In this document: positions 31,485-42,835 of the stretch, piece after piece | Layout: every line of letters starts with the position of its first letter | How positions within the stretch are numbered: the first letter of the stretch is position 1 | Origin: Kitagawia praeruptora | Taxonomy: Eukaryota; Streptophyta; Magnoliopsida; Apiales; Apiaceae | DNA: 64,000 bases | Assembly (NCBI GenBank): GCA_037693485.1 | Contig: CM075344.1 | Span: 73,775,501-73,839,500, forward strand | Reading direction: 5' to 3' | The notes under the pieces: model-generated | What the model saw: only the letters and a program-made list of their open reading frames with translations | Databases searched by the model: none | Told to the model about the DNA's origin: nothing | Position numbers and translations under genes: made by a program

Positions 31485-34400
31485 CGAAGCTTGGATCAGT
31501 TAAAAGGCCACAGTTGCGAAAAGAATGGAGTTTCTTTTTCGACTGTATTACCAGGGCATTTGGGAACAAGGTCACCAACTGGGATGCAATTCTAATTGAC
31601 AGTCTCCAAATCGGGTATTCTCTACTCTGTGGTACTAATTTTGATTTTGGAAGACAAGTGTTAATGAATTTAGGTGGTAGATTGTCAACACCTACAACAG
31701 TATATTTTGCCAGGTTTTGTCAAATGTTGTATACCGCATGTGTGCCAAATGTTCAACCTGTTGAGGATGACAAAATTCAGCCCTTTAAAGTCAACAAGAG
31801 ATTTTTCTCTGATTTGACAAACAAAGATGCCACCAAAGAGCAGTTACCTGCCTTGGTCTTTCCACTTGCTTTACAAAACTTCATAAACCAACCACAAGAC
31901 CCTCAACCCACTCAATCCCTAAACACTGATTCCATTTCAAACTCTGCACCCACTACATCTCAACCCAAATCATCCTTCCCACAACCAAAAACTACATCAA
32001 CTCAACCTGAACCTCTAAACACTGAACCTCTAAACACTGAACCTTTAAACAGTGAACCACCGAAAACATCTTCATCCCAACCACAGCCTCCTCCTACTAA
32101 ACATCAACCTGAACAACAATCATCAAAATCCAAGCTTAAACGTAAAGGAAGAACCAAGCATGCTACTATTAACTCAAGACATAGCACTGCTAGAGCCACA
32201 CTGGCTAGAAAGGAAAAGAAGGAAAGAGCAAATAGGTCCCCATCACCTTCTACTATTAATCTTGATGAAGAAGATTCAGTTTCTAATGAAGAAGAAGTAA
32301 CTATCGAGGTACAGACATATAAGAGAAGGAAGCTGGTTATTTCTGATTCAGATGATGAGATGGTCATTGCAGCTCCAGAGGATATCTTTAAGGAGACTCC
32401 TGCTGTTGAGACAGAGATTAACATAGCATCTAATCCAGCAGAACATTAACTCAGAACTGATGAACCAGTGATTGCTGAGATTCAAATTGAAAAAGATGAC
32501 AGAACTGAGTTACCTGTCAAGGAAGAATTTGATGAAAATTTTATTGAAGTAGAGGTATCTACTACAACACCCATGGTTGCAACAACTTCTGCAGATACTG
32601 GTGTTGCAGATCAGCCTACTGTAGTACTAGAACAAACAGAGGTTGCATCTCATACAGAGTTATTCTCTGATGCACATCAAGTCTCTAATCATGGTGAGGA
32701 AATTGATCAACCTGCAAAAGTTATCTCTGCTAATCATGAAGAACAGGTTACTAAAGAAGCATCTGTTGCTGAACTTCATGAAGAAAATGCCTCAGTTGCA
32801 AATGCAGATGATCAAGATCATGTTCAAGCTGATAAAAATGCAAATGATTTTTCTGCAGAACTGAGTGGAGATGCTGGTTCTGTTCCAGCTGTTAAAGATC
32901 CAGTTCAGACTGATGGACAAAAAATAGGGGAGAAACCAGACTTTGCTGGACCTTCTGTAAGGGAAATTGAAGATGATTATCTGACTAAGCAAACTGCAGA
33001 TTGGTATGCAGCAGACTGCATCTTTCCTGTTGGAAGAGCAGCTACTTTTCTCAAGGATAACTCTAAGAAGATTTCCAATCCAGACATTCTTACTTGTTTG
33101 CAAGGTACAGTGATTCAGGTTAAGACTTTGAATCACAGATTTGATGCTACTCAGAAGTCCATTATAGATCTCAGAACTGAAGTAGCAAATAGAGAAATGA
33201 GTCTACAGAGAGACAACACCAGGTTGTTTCAAACCTTCTCTAAAACTCAAGAAAATTTAACTCAGAGATTAGGCAAAGTTGAAGAAAATCAGAATTTGTT
33301 AGCTGACAAGATTGAATCTATTGCAAATTCTCTTGAGTTAATTACTTCAATCTTGATTCCTGATGATGTTAAAAAGGGGGAGAGATATGCTAAGACTAAA
33401 TGCAGGCAATCTCAAACTCTGACTAAAAAGGATGATGCTGGAGATGGAGGAGCAGATGATCAAGGTAGGAGATTGAGATCTTGGAAGTCGATTGCTCATT
33501 CTGAAAAAGTGGACAAAGTGAAAATTGCAAAGTCTGGTGGAACAAACACTGATGTTCAAAGTACTTCGAAGATCATGAATTTAAAATTCTCTGAAAATCC
33601 ACAAACTGATGAAGAGCTTGCTGCTAAGTTGTTTCTTGAAGAAAATGAAGAGGGAGTCACTCTTGCAGACATTCAAGCTGAGGAAAAGAGTTTACAAGCA
33701 GAACATAAGAAGGCCTTGAAGTCTGGCAAGCTGAAGAAGAATGTAAAAGTTGTTAAGCCTGTTCTTAAAGGCATTGTGATTAAAGAGAATGTTGGTGCTG
33801 ATCAAAGGATGCAAGTATCCAGAAAGCCAACAGATGAAGAAAGTAAGCAAAAGCTTAAAGGCATTGCTGAAGAAGAAATAGTTTTAAAGAAATCAAGTGC
33901 AACCTCTGTTTCTACACAAGTTGTACAGAACAAAGGAAACACAACCTCTGTTGCTACATAAGTTGTGTCAAAACCTCTATCTTCTCAGTTGAGATCAGTT
34001 TTCGGTAAAGGAACATTTATTGATCCAAATCAGGCTTCTGGAGGTCCTATGGATTTTTCTGATGGAAGAGCTCTAACAGGGAAAATTTGAAGAAATAAAG
34101 CTGGTCTGGGCTCTCATAGAGATCAAAGACAATAAACTTGTCCTAGAGATCCTTCCTCACTGGCTATTCCAGGTCGTGGTGTAACTCAAGAAAGCTTAGA
34201 CAGACTAGAATCAGTACAGTTGGTTCATCAGAAAAGTTTGGAAAAAGATTTTCTTTTATATTTTATGTCTGATGGAACAGTATTTAAGATTGGTGAATTT
34301 GATCTTGATCTGAAATACTGGGAAGAACTTGAATATGTTCTGTATCTGTTCAAAGTAAGGAATCGAAGAACTGAGTCAGTTGCAAATGTGCTTAGACAGA

Positions 34401-34759
34401 AGATGCTTCATAACTTGGCAACTAGAGGCATGAAATACAACAGCAGATATGTCCCTAAATACAGAGATTGGAATGTAAATCTTATTTAGATGAAGAAGGG
34501 TACTACAAAGCTGAAGACTGATCTGGGTATTACAGTTCTTGATTTCAATTCACAATCAGAGGAAGTGAAATTTATCAGACTGGGAAATGATATGAGGAGA
34601 AACAAAATCTATGATCTAAGGTCTGCTATCTATCAGACTGATGAGAATGATCCTGAGTTAAGGGAAATCAGAGAGATAATGTAGAGAGAGCTTGAGAATG
34701 CTGAAAGAAGATTGCTGATAGACTATCTCAGAGCTACACCAGATCTTGAGGCAATTTGA
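31481..34759 (+). pseudogene. Long accessory ORF of the gag-only element, function unknown
   Basis: One frame of about 1090 codons with in-frame stops TAA 32447, TAA 33959, TGA 34088, TAA 34133, TAG 34487 and TAG 34682, ending TGA 34757, but no frameshift. It has no ATG at its 5' end. The first 130 residues (WSFFFDCITRAFGNKVTNWD, NFDFGRQVLMNL, YFARFCQMLY) resemble the domain found after RNase H in some plant copia polyproteins, as I remember them. A Pro/Gln/Thr-rich linker with LNTEP repeats, a basic patch, an acidic region (32270-32950) and a coiled-coil-like stretch (about 33120-33330; EVANREMSLQRDN) follow. The tail ends RRLLIDYLRATPDLEAI. Together with gag it looks like a pol-deleted element that kept both ends. 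Confidence 0.7.
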
Positions 34760-34908
34760 TAAAAGATGCTCTGTAAGAATTTCTTGTTTTACTGTAGATT
34801 TTGTTTAAGTAAATGTTTAAACTCTGATTACTTGTTAAACACTACCTTTGTTTATTTTGTTTTGACATCATCAATTATCATTAACGTGTGCATTTTTGCT
34901 AATGAACA

Positions 34909-34921
34909 AGTTGGGGGAGAT
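34909..34921 (+). other. Polypurine tract of the gag-only element
   Basis: AGTTGGGGGAGAT directly before the 3' LTR. Confidence 0.85.
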
Positions 34922-35471
34922 TATTAGATATAATTGATGTAATTACTAATCAGTGTTTAAGTGATACAGTGTTAAAACAGAGTTTAAGCTGGAAGTAGTC
35001 AGAGTTTGAATAAACGCTGATAGATGGAAGCGCAAACGCTGATTATTGGAAGCGCAACAGAGTTTGTTAAACTCTGTCTGGCGGAAGCGTTTACAAGTCA
35101 ACAGTGATTGAAGATTAATTGAAGATAAACATGGAAGCAATATCTTTGAAGATTGGATAGCTATCAAAGAGATTGAGTTGACTTAGAAGACATGTAGCAA
35201 TCGTAATTGATATCAATTGTATAGATTAATTGTAGGAGTATCAATTTATGATTGTATAGCAGTTGTATGTTTTAAAAATACAGTTAGGTTAACCCTAGAA
35301 GGGTATCGAATATTGAAATATTGATTCATTGTAACCTAAGTAGCTCTCTGTGATATTTTACATCACTGAGAGAGGAATTATTAATTACAAACAATTTTTA
35401 AGTACAAACACGTGTGTTCTTGTTAATCTTTCATACAGTACTTGATTATAATTTGTGTATTCGACCTAACA
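34922..35471 (+). repeat. 3' LTR of the gag-only element
   Basis: 550 bp. The first dinucleotide is TA instead of TG, a point change in the integrase-recognised end. Confidence 0.92.
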
Positions 35472-35683
35472 ATGTAAGAACACATTAAATGTGATTCATA
35501 GAACTGAAAAGATGTATCTGTTTTAATTCATGAATGATGGTCTAACTCTCCAACTATAAATGGAGAAGCTTGTATTATCTTTGATTAATAAGATAAGAGA
35601 AAATAGTTCTAGTTCTTGGTTGTGCTCTATATCCTTAATATACTGAAATCTTACATATATAGTAACCTGATAAACCAACAGAT

Positions 35684-35695
35684 TGGTATCAGAGC
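35684..35695 (+). other. Primer binding site (tRNA-Met) of the outer copia
   Basis: TGGTATCAGAGC three bases after the 5' LTR end. Confidence 0.88.
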
Positions 35696-35727
35696 CTCGT
35701 TCAAATCGGAGCCACCATCAAACTAAA

Positions 35728-38700
35728 ATGAGTAACTTTCTTACCGTCCTAAAGCTTACAAAAGAAAACTATGGCCACTGGTGTATCCGGATGAAAGCTT
35801 TGCTTGGATCACAGGAGGCATGGGAAATTGTCGAAAAAGGCTATGATGAACCAGAGAATGAAGGAGCTATGAATCAGGCTTAGAAAAATAACTTGGCAAA
35901 GGCTCGGAAACAAGATCAACAAGCTTTATCGATTATACACATGGGCTTAGACGAAGCCATGTTCGAGAAGGTGGCATCTGCATTAAAAGCGAAGGAAGCA
36001 TGGGAGATTCTCCAGAATAATTTTAAAGGTGTTGACAAAGTAAAAAAGGTACGATTACAAACCTTACGTGGTGAATTTGAATCTTTACATATGAAGGAAA
36101 CGGAATCAATCCCAAATTATTTCACGAGGGTTTCCACTGTTGTAAATCAAATGAAGAATTATGGAGAAAAGATTGAAGATGCTCGTGTTAATGAAAAGAT
36201 TTTAAGATCTTTGAATACAAAATTGCAACTTGTTGGTATTTCCATCGAAGAATCAAATGATACAGAAACTATGACAGTTGATCAACTTATGGGATCTCTT
36301 CAAGCATACTCAGAAAGACTATTAAAGAAGGAGGAGACAGAATCTCAAGTGTTGAAAACTGATGTCTCAGTTGAAGACAAAGATAAAGTATTGTATACAC
36401 AATACAGTAGAGGAAGAGGACGTGGACGTGGACGTGCAAGACAGAATTTTACTCGAGGCAGAGGACGTGGTCCTATGAGCAACAGATATGAAGAGGTGGT
36501 GCAAACTAATCAACAAAACTGGCGTGGACAAGGACGTGGCCGTGGCAGAGGTGGAAGATCAAACCATGGAAGAGGTAGCAGATCAGTGGAGTGTTACAAT
36601 TGTGGAAAATTTGGGCACTTTGCCAAAGATTACTGGTTTAACAAGAAGGTTGAAGAAAAGGCAAATTTAGTCAAAACGGAGGAGCAACAAGAAAAGGGAG
36701 TGTTGCTAATGGCCTGCAAAGGTATGATTCCTGAAGATGATATTATGTGGTATCTTGATAGTGGGGCCAACAACCATATGACTGGCCTCAAACATCTCTT
36801 TACTGATTTGAAGGAAATAAATTCTGGAGTTGTGTCATTTGGAGATTCATCGAAGATAGAAGTGAAATGAAATGGTGAAGTATGTTTTACTAGAAAGGAT
36901 GGCAGACAAGGAAAAATTAAAGATGTGCATTATGTTCCTGACATGAAGAACAATATTCTGAGCCTTGGACAGCTAATTGAAAAAGGATACTCAATTTTTA
37001 TGGGAGACAAAGTCATGTGTTTGGAAGACAAATATGGCAGGACAATTGCTAAAAGTGAAATGTCTCAAAATCGGATGTTCAAGTTGAATTTGAAAAACAT
37101 ACAGGAGAAGTGTTTGCAAGCAAAGTCAGAGGATAGGGAACTTTATGGCACACGAGACTTGGACACTTACATTATGGTGGTTTGAAGGAGATGGAAAATA
37201 AAGGAATGGTTCATGGAATACCAAACATGGATCATACTGGAAGTTTTTGTGAAGATTGTGTGCTGGCAAAACAAACAAGGAGCTCATTCCAGAAAAAGCA
37301 ACTTATCATGCTACAAAGCCTCTCGAGCTGGTGCATACAGACATATGTGGTCCTATCACACCTGAATCATATAGTTCCAAGAGGTATTTCATCACTTTCA
37401 TCGATGATTATTCTCGAAGAACATGGGTTTATTTCTTAAATGAAAAATCTGAGGCGTTAAAAGTATTCAAGAAATTCAAAGTGTTGGTAGAAAAAAATGC
37501 TGGAATGCATATCATGGCATTGCGTTCAGATAGAGGCAGAGAATATATGTCAAAAGCTTTTACGGAATACTGTGAAGAACATGGCATTAGAAGGTTCTTA
37601 ACAGCCCCTTATTCACCACAGCAGAATGGCGTGGCTGAACGTAAAAATCGGACAATCTTAGACATGGTTCGATCAATGTTAAAGAGCAAGGAACTACCAA
37701 AAGAATTCTGGGCGGAAGCTGTGCAGTATGCCGTTTATATTCAGAATCGATGTCCACATTCAAACTTGGGGGATGAAACAGGTCAAGAATTATTGAGTGG
37801 AAAGAAGCCTACTATTTCACACTTGAAAGTTTTTGGGAGTGTGGCATATTCACATGTTCCTGATCAAAGGAGAACAAAATTGGATGACAAGAGCAAGAAA
37901 TACATTTTTATTGGGTATGATGAGAAAACAAAAGCCTACAGACTTCTTGACCCGGTTGCTATGAAGGTTGTTGTGAGTTGAGATGTAAAGATATAAGAAG
38001 ATGATGCATGGAACTGGAGTAAAGCACATGGAGAAGAAACAAAAGAAGATGATTTTCAAATTTCTAAAATCTCAGCAACAAGTTCTAATGCATCTGAAGA
38101 AGAAGAATCAGATGAGGATGAGCCCAGGAATCCTAGAATGAGGAGTTTGCAAGATATATATGAGCATGGTGAAGTGCACCTAGTGTGTTTGGTGGCTGAT
38201 GCAGAAAATGTAGACTATGAAGAAGTTGTGAAAGACAAGAAGTGGAAGGCTGCAATGGATGAAGAAATCAAAGCTATTGAAAAGAACAAAACCTGGGAAC
38301 TTGTTGAACCTCCAGAAGGATGTAAACCCATCGATGTTAAAATGGGTTTATAAGAAGAAAATGAATGCTCAAGGAGTAGTAGAAAGATATAAGGCGCGCT
38401 TGGTTGCAAAGGGCTATCGACAAAAGGCTGGAATAGACTACGATGAGGTGTTCGCACCTGTTGCAAGAATGGAGACAATACGACTTTTAATCTCACAAGC
38501 AGCTCAATGCAAGTGGCCTATTTACCAGATGGACGTGAAATCTGCGTTCTTAAATGGACTGCTCGAAGAAGTGGTGCACGTAAACCAGCCACCCGGATAT
38601 GAAAAAGCAGGGAAAGAAGGAATGGTGTTAAAATTACACAAGGCATTGTATGGTTTAAAACAGGCGCCACGAGCTTGGAACACTCGCATTGATGTCTACT

Positions 38701-39743
38701 TCAAAAAGAATAGATTTGTGTAATGTCCTTATGAAGCTGCTTTATACGTCAAAGAATGGCAAGGTAATTTACTACTCGTTGCACTTTATGTTGATGATCT
38801 TATTTTTATGGGGAACAATGAAGCAATGATTAAAGAATTTAAAAATGAGATGACTCAAGAATTCAAGATGACTGACTTGGGCTTGATGAGATATTTTCTT
38901 GGTATTGAGGTGAAGCAAGATAAGTCAGGTATTTTTATTTCTCAAGAAGCATATGCAAACAATATTTTGAAGAAATTCAGGATGGAGCACTGCAATCCAG
39001 TTGCAACCCCCATGGAACTGGGAACAAAGCTTTCAAAAATTGAAGGAGGAGCTTCGGTGGAAGCCAACTTGTATCAAAGTTTAGTTGGGAGTCTGAGATA
39101 TCTAACATGCACAACAACTGATATAGCTTATAGTGTTGGAATTCTGAGCAGATTCATGGAAGACCCAAAACAGTCACACTAGAAAGCTATAAAAAGGATT
39201 CTGCGATACATTCAAGGAACAAAATCATTGGGATTATTTTATACCAGAACTGAGGATTACAAATTGCTTGGCTATTCTGACAGTGATTGGTGTGGAGACA
39301 TAGATGATCGCAAAAGTACGTCTAGATTCATGTTTTTTATGGGAGAAACAGCTTTCACGTGGTATTCTAAAAAACAGCCTATAGTTGCATTGTCAACCTG
39401 TGAAGCAGAATATGTGGCAGCATCTGGCTGTGTTTGTCATGCGATTTGGTTAAGAAGGTTGCTTAGTGAATTAAGTTCAACACAACAAAAGTCTACTGAA
39501 ATTCGAATTGATAACAAGTCTGCAATTGAGCTTGCCAAAAATCCAGTGCATCACGAAAGGAGCAAACACATTGATGTTCGATTTCATTTTATTCGGGAGC
39601 ATGTAAAGGAGAAGAATGTGCATTTACGTCATGTTGCTAGTAGAGATCAGATTGCAGATGTGCTTACCAAACCAACGTCCAAACCTCTGCTTGAAACTTA
39701 CAAAAGGTTGATGGGCATGAAGGATCGAAAAGAGTTAGTTTAA
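35728..39743 (+). pseudogene. Copia gag-pol polyprotein with stops and frameshifts
   Basis: Starts at ATG 35728 (MSNFLTVLKLTKENYGHW). Gag UBN2 region to about 36350, Arg/Gly repeats (GRGRGRGR) around 36410-36590, zinc knuckle CYNCGKFGHFAKDYW where the last Cys has become Tyr (about 36594), protease WYLDSGANNHMTG (36750), integrase (about 37150-37700; HTDICGPI, IDDYSRRTW, ALRSDRGREY, PQQNGVAERKNRT), RT (38250-38960; VYKKKMNAQG, KSAFLNG, LYVDDLIFMG intact), RNase H (39270-39700; SDSDWCGD, ALSTCEAEYVAAS). Defects: TAG 35881, TGA 36868, frameshifts near 37146, 37290 and 38345, TGA 37979, TAA 38721, TAG 39180. The frame ends at TAA 39741, just before the 3' LTR. Lineage not assigned. Confidence 0.92.
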
Positions 39744-39769
39744 GAGGGAAATTTGTTGAATAAACTAAA

Positions 39770-41333
39770 GGGAAAATGAATTTTTTTGTCACTGAACTAT
39801 CGACCTTTTTAGAAATCTACCACTAAACTATGAAATTTTCTTTTTTAGTCACTAAACTTAGGTTCGGTTTTGTTTTACTCACTAAACTTAGGTTCGGATT
39901 TGATTATTAGCATTATGTTAATTATTAGCATAAATTAAGGGTTAAATGGCAGTTAGGTCACTCAACTGACTAGAAACTTTTAGTTGGGTCATCCAACTCA
40001 AAAAACTTTCAATCATGTCACTTAACAAATAAAAACTTTCAGTCCGGTCACTTAACAAATAAAAACACGTTAAATGACCTGATTTTAACGTGTTTAATGA
40101 CCTGATTTTAACGTGTTTAATGACCTGACTGAAAGTTTTTAACGTGTTTACTGACCTGATTGAAAGTTTTTATTTGTTAAGTGACCTGATTGAAAACTTT
40201 TTGAGTTGGATGATCCAACTGAAAGTTTTGAGTCAGTTGAGTGACCTAACTACCATTTAACCCCATAAATTAATAATTCCTTCATAATCATAAAAACATT
40301 TATTACACTTTTATAAAAAAAATCTAATAAATTTACTTTACAAAAAAAAATTCTAATAAATTTAAATTTATATGAAACTCATCCCTAATCTTTTTTATTA
40401 CATCCAAAAATTCAAATATGATATTTTTGTACTCCATCAAAAAAATGTTAATTAATGTTTTTAATGTCTTGAATACTTTTTACGTGCAACAGATCTAAAA
40501 ATGTTGTATTATCTTTAATATCATGTATATATACATTAATTTTTTACTTGTATTATCTTTAATATCATCTATATACACATTAATTTTTTACTTGTATTTT
40601 CTTTAATATTATCTTTAATATCATCTATATATACATTAATTTTTGTACCGAATCTTATTAATTTTATCTTCCTATATCTTATTAAACTTTATCTTACTAT
40701 GATTTTTAAGATATAGTAAAATATCGATAAATGAATGTTCGTTAAACGAATAACCTTGTTAAATGAATATTTTTTTCGGGTCCAAACATAATAGAGATAG
40801 TGTATTTTTGACCTCGATTAATGAATAAAAAATTCTAGTCTCAAGCGTACTCATTCATCGAGGTTTAACTGTAAAGATAAATCATTAGAGAGGATAACTT
40901 TATCTTATTAAACTTTATCGATTTATTTTCAAGATACAATTTAATGCAGACTTTATCTTATTGAAATTTATCGATTTATTTTCAAGATAAAGTTTAATGT
41001 AGATTTTATCTTATTAAATTTAATTGATTTATTTTCAAGATAAAGTTTAATGCATCATTTTCAAGTATTAAAGTTTAACAAATTGTTCTCTATAATGCAT
41101 CATTTTTAAGTATTAACGCATCAACTGACTTTTTTACTCACAAATTTTCACTCTGAACCTAGGGCTGTAAGTAAAAAAAACTAACACAATGCTAATAATA
41201 AAATCCGAACCTAAGTTTAGTGAGTAAAACAAAATCCGAACCTAAGTTTAGTGACTAAAAAAGAAAAATTTATAGTTGAGTGGTAGATTTCTATAAAGGT
41301 CAATAGTTCGGTGGGAAAAAAATTCATTTTCCC
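39770..41333. mobile_element. Mutator-type non-autonomous element with long inverted repeats
   Basis: 9-bp TSD TAAACTAAA (39761-39769 and 41334-41342). Inverted repeats of about 150 bp begin GGGAAAATGAATTTTTTT at both ends and repeat TCACTAAACTTAGGTTCGG twice inside each. The 1564-bp body is AT-rich, has several copies of ATCATCTATATA and TTTATTTTCAAGATAAA phrases, and codes for nothing seen. Confidence 0.9.
39939..40263. mobile_element. MITE nested in the Mutator-type element
   Basis: Inverted ends GGGTTAAATGGCAGTTAGG and, from the right, GGGTTAAATGGTAGTTAGG, with direct flanks CATAAATTAA (10 bp; 39929-39938 and 40264-40273). The body consists of GTCACTTAACAAATAAAAAC-type phrases and an ACGTGTTTAATGACCTGATT repeat in inverted halves. 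TSD length and GGG ends again suggest a Mutator-type MITE. Confidence 0.85.
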
Positions 41334-41526
41334 TAAACTAAACTCTTGAGTTTTTGGAATATGTAAGAACACATTAAATGTGCTTCATAGAACTGAAAAG
41401 ATGTATCTGTTTTAATTCATGAATGATGGTCTATATTCTCCAACTATAAATGGAGAAGCTTGTATTATCTTTCATTAATAAGATAAGAGAAAATAGTTCT
41501 AGTTCTTGGCTGTGCTCTATATCCTT

Positions 41527-41931
41527 TGTTATGCCATAATTTTGGCATGTCTAATAATCTCCCAAATTTCTAATATTTATTAATGATTAATTCAGATTAA
41601 TAATTATTGCTTAACCGCTAAGTTTTATCCTCTCTCTGAAATCAGTAATCACCTAGATTAACGAAGTTTATCCCTAAAGTCTCTAAGGGATAGACACAAA
41701 TCAATTTCACAGAACTACGTGGGCTTGATCCTATATAAACATAGGTACGTAGGCATCTTGGTATGTGGTGACCGATACCCGAGACAAATCGAGACACTTG
41801 CCGAGTCCAACCCCTCTATTTTCTTTTTTCATACACCCTAAATCCCCTAAAACAGTCATATTCATACACAATCGCTCTACTATTCCAGCAAACCTCCGAT
41901 TTCGTGTTGTTACAAAATTCCTCCAACAACA
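41527..41931 (+). repeat. 5' LTR of the non-coding LTR element
   Basis: TGTTATGCCATAATTTTGG to TCCAACAACA. A promoter box CTATATAAAC lies at 41731. Relative to the 3' LTR it lacks about 103 bp after CTCTCTGAAAT (near 41640). Confidence 0.9.
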
Positions 41932-41949
41932 TTTGGCGCTAGAAGGAGG
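41932..41949 (+). other. Primer binding site of the non-coding LTR element
   Basis: TTTGGCGCTAGAAGGAGG follows the LTR at once, a gypsy-like TGGCGC site. Confidence 0.75.
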
Positions 41950-42641
41950 GCATATTTTTTTGTTTGTGGAGGACAAACGAATACTAAACGGGATTTTGGG
42001 TTTTTATCAATCAAACGGCTCAATCTTGATGGTCGGGTTAAAAAGAAACTGAATAAAGGAGGCGGCATTTTGATACACAGTTATTAACCTGTTTGTCGGA
42101 TCAACACAAATAATAAACGGGAGTAACAACCAGCGGCCATGAAAGCATAGCAGCAGAATTTGATCAAGGCGACAAAGAAAAAAGAAAAAGTTTTAAGCTC
42201 TGTGGGACCGCATCATTAAAGAATGGAAACAAGGGAAAAGCTTGGACAAAAGCAACGCGCGGCAAGAAAAGAAAAAAAAATGCACAGGAACGAAGCATGG
42301 CAATTTTAATGGTACATATATGGTGGAACCCGGGATGACTAAATGAAAAGAAAAAGATGGACACAAAAGGATTGACCAGGAAGTTAAAAACGGAGCCACG
42401 ACACCAAGGCAATTGCAGAATCTGGCCATTGGTCACTCTAATTCGGCTTCAAAATACAAAGATAAGTTCTTTTATTCTTATTTTAATTTTCTGCAATTAA
42501 TTACAAATAGCATGCATGCATCAATCATGTTTTCAAATATTTTTTCAGAAAAATATTTATTATTCAAAAAATTCATGCGAGCTATCTATTTTTATGCTTG
42601 TAAAATTATTGCGATTTGGAAAATATTGTACGAGATATTTA
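41950..42641 (+). other. Left interior of the non-coding LTR element
   Basis: Purine-rich leader-like DNA. No domain was recognised in any frame. Ends in the CACTA TSD TTA (42639-42641). Confidence 0.6.
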
Positions 42642-42835
42642 CACTACGCCATAGATGGCCTGCAGCAACGCTTTTTTTCGGTGTTGCAATGAAAAACGTT
42701 ATAGTAGCTCTAAACTTGATGGCCTGCAGCAACGCTTTGATTTTGTGTTGCTGTATACAAAACATGGTGTTGCCGTAGCTATAAGAAACGTAGCAAGTTG
42801 CAACACTTGTGAAGTGTTGCCGTTAATATGATTTA
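42642..42835 (+). repeat. Left terminal and subterminal repeats of the CACTA element
   Basis: The terminal repeat is followed by GCAACGCTTT, GTTGCCGTAGC and GTTGCAACACTTG copies, the probable transposase-binding array. Confidence 0.85.

Larger units (their letters stand above)
29937..35471 (+). mobile_element. Non-autonomous copia-type element: gag plus accessory ORF, no pol
   Basis: 5535 bp with 550-bp LTRs and TSD ATGTA (29932-29936, 35472-35476). It has a tRNA-Met primer site, an intact gag frame, then directly a long accessory frame and a polypurine tract. No protease, integrase, RT or RNase H is present. LTRs differ at about ten positions by eye (near 2%). It would need an autonomous partner. 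The type is known as TR-GAG; the accessory frame makes it unusual. Confidence 0.88.
29898..35680 (+). repeat. 5' LTR of the copia element, split by a gag-only element
   Basis: Pieces 29898-29936 and 35477-35680. The break carries the guest's TSD ATGTA on both sides. The right piece matches 41343-41526 plus 60928-60971. Confidence 0.9.

Noticed and set aside
41765..42778. Open frames on both strands in the left part of the non-coding LTR element
   Set aside because: No gag, pol or host similarity; they cross the LTR, interior and CACTA boundaries.
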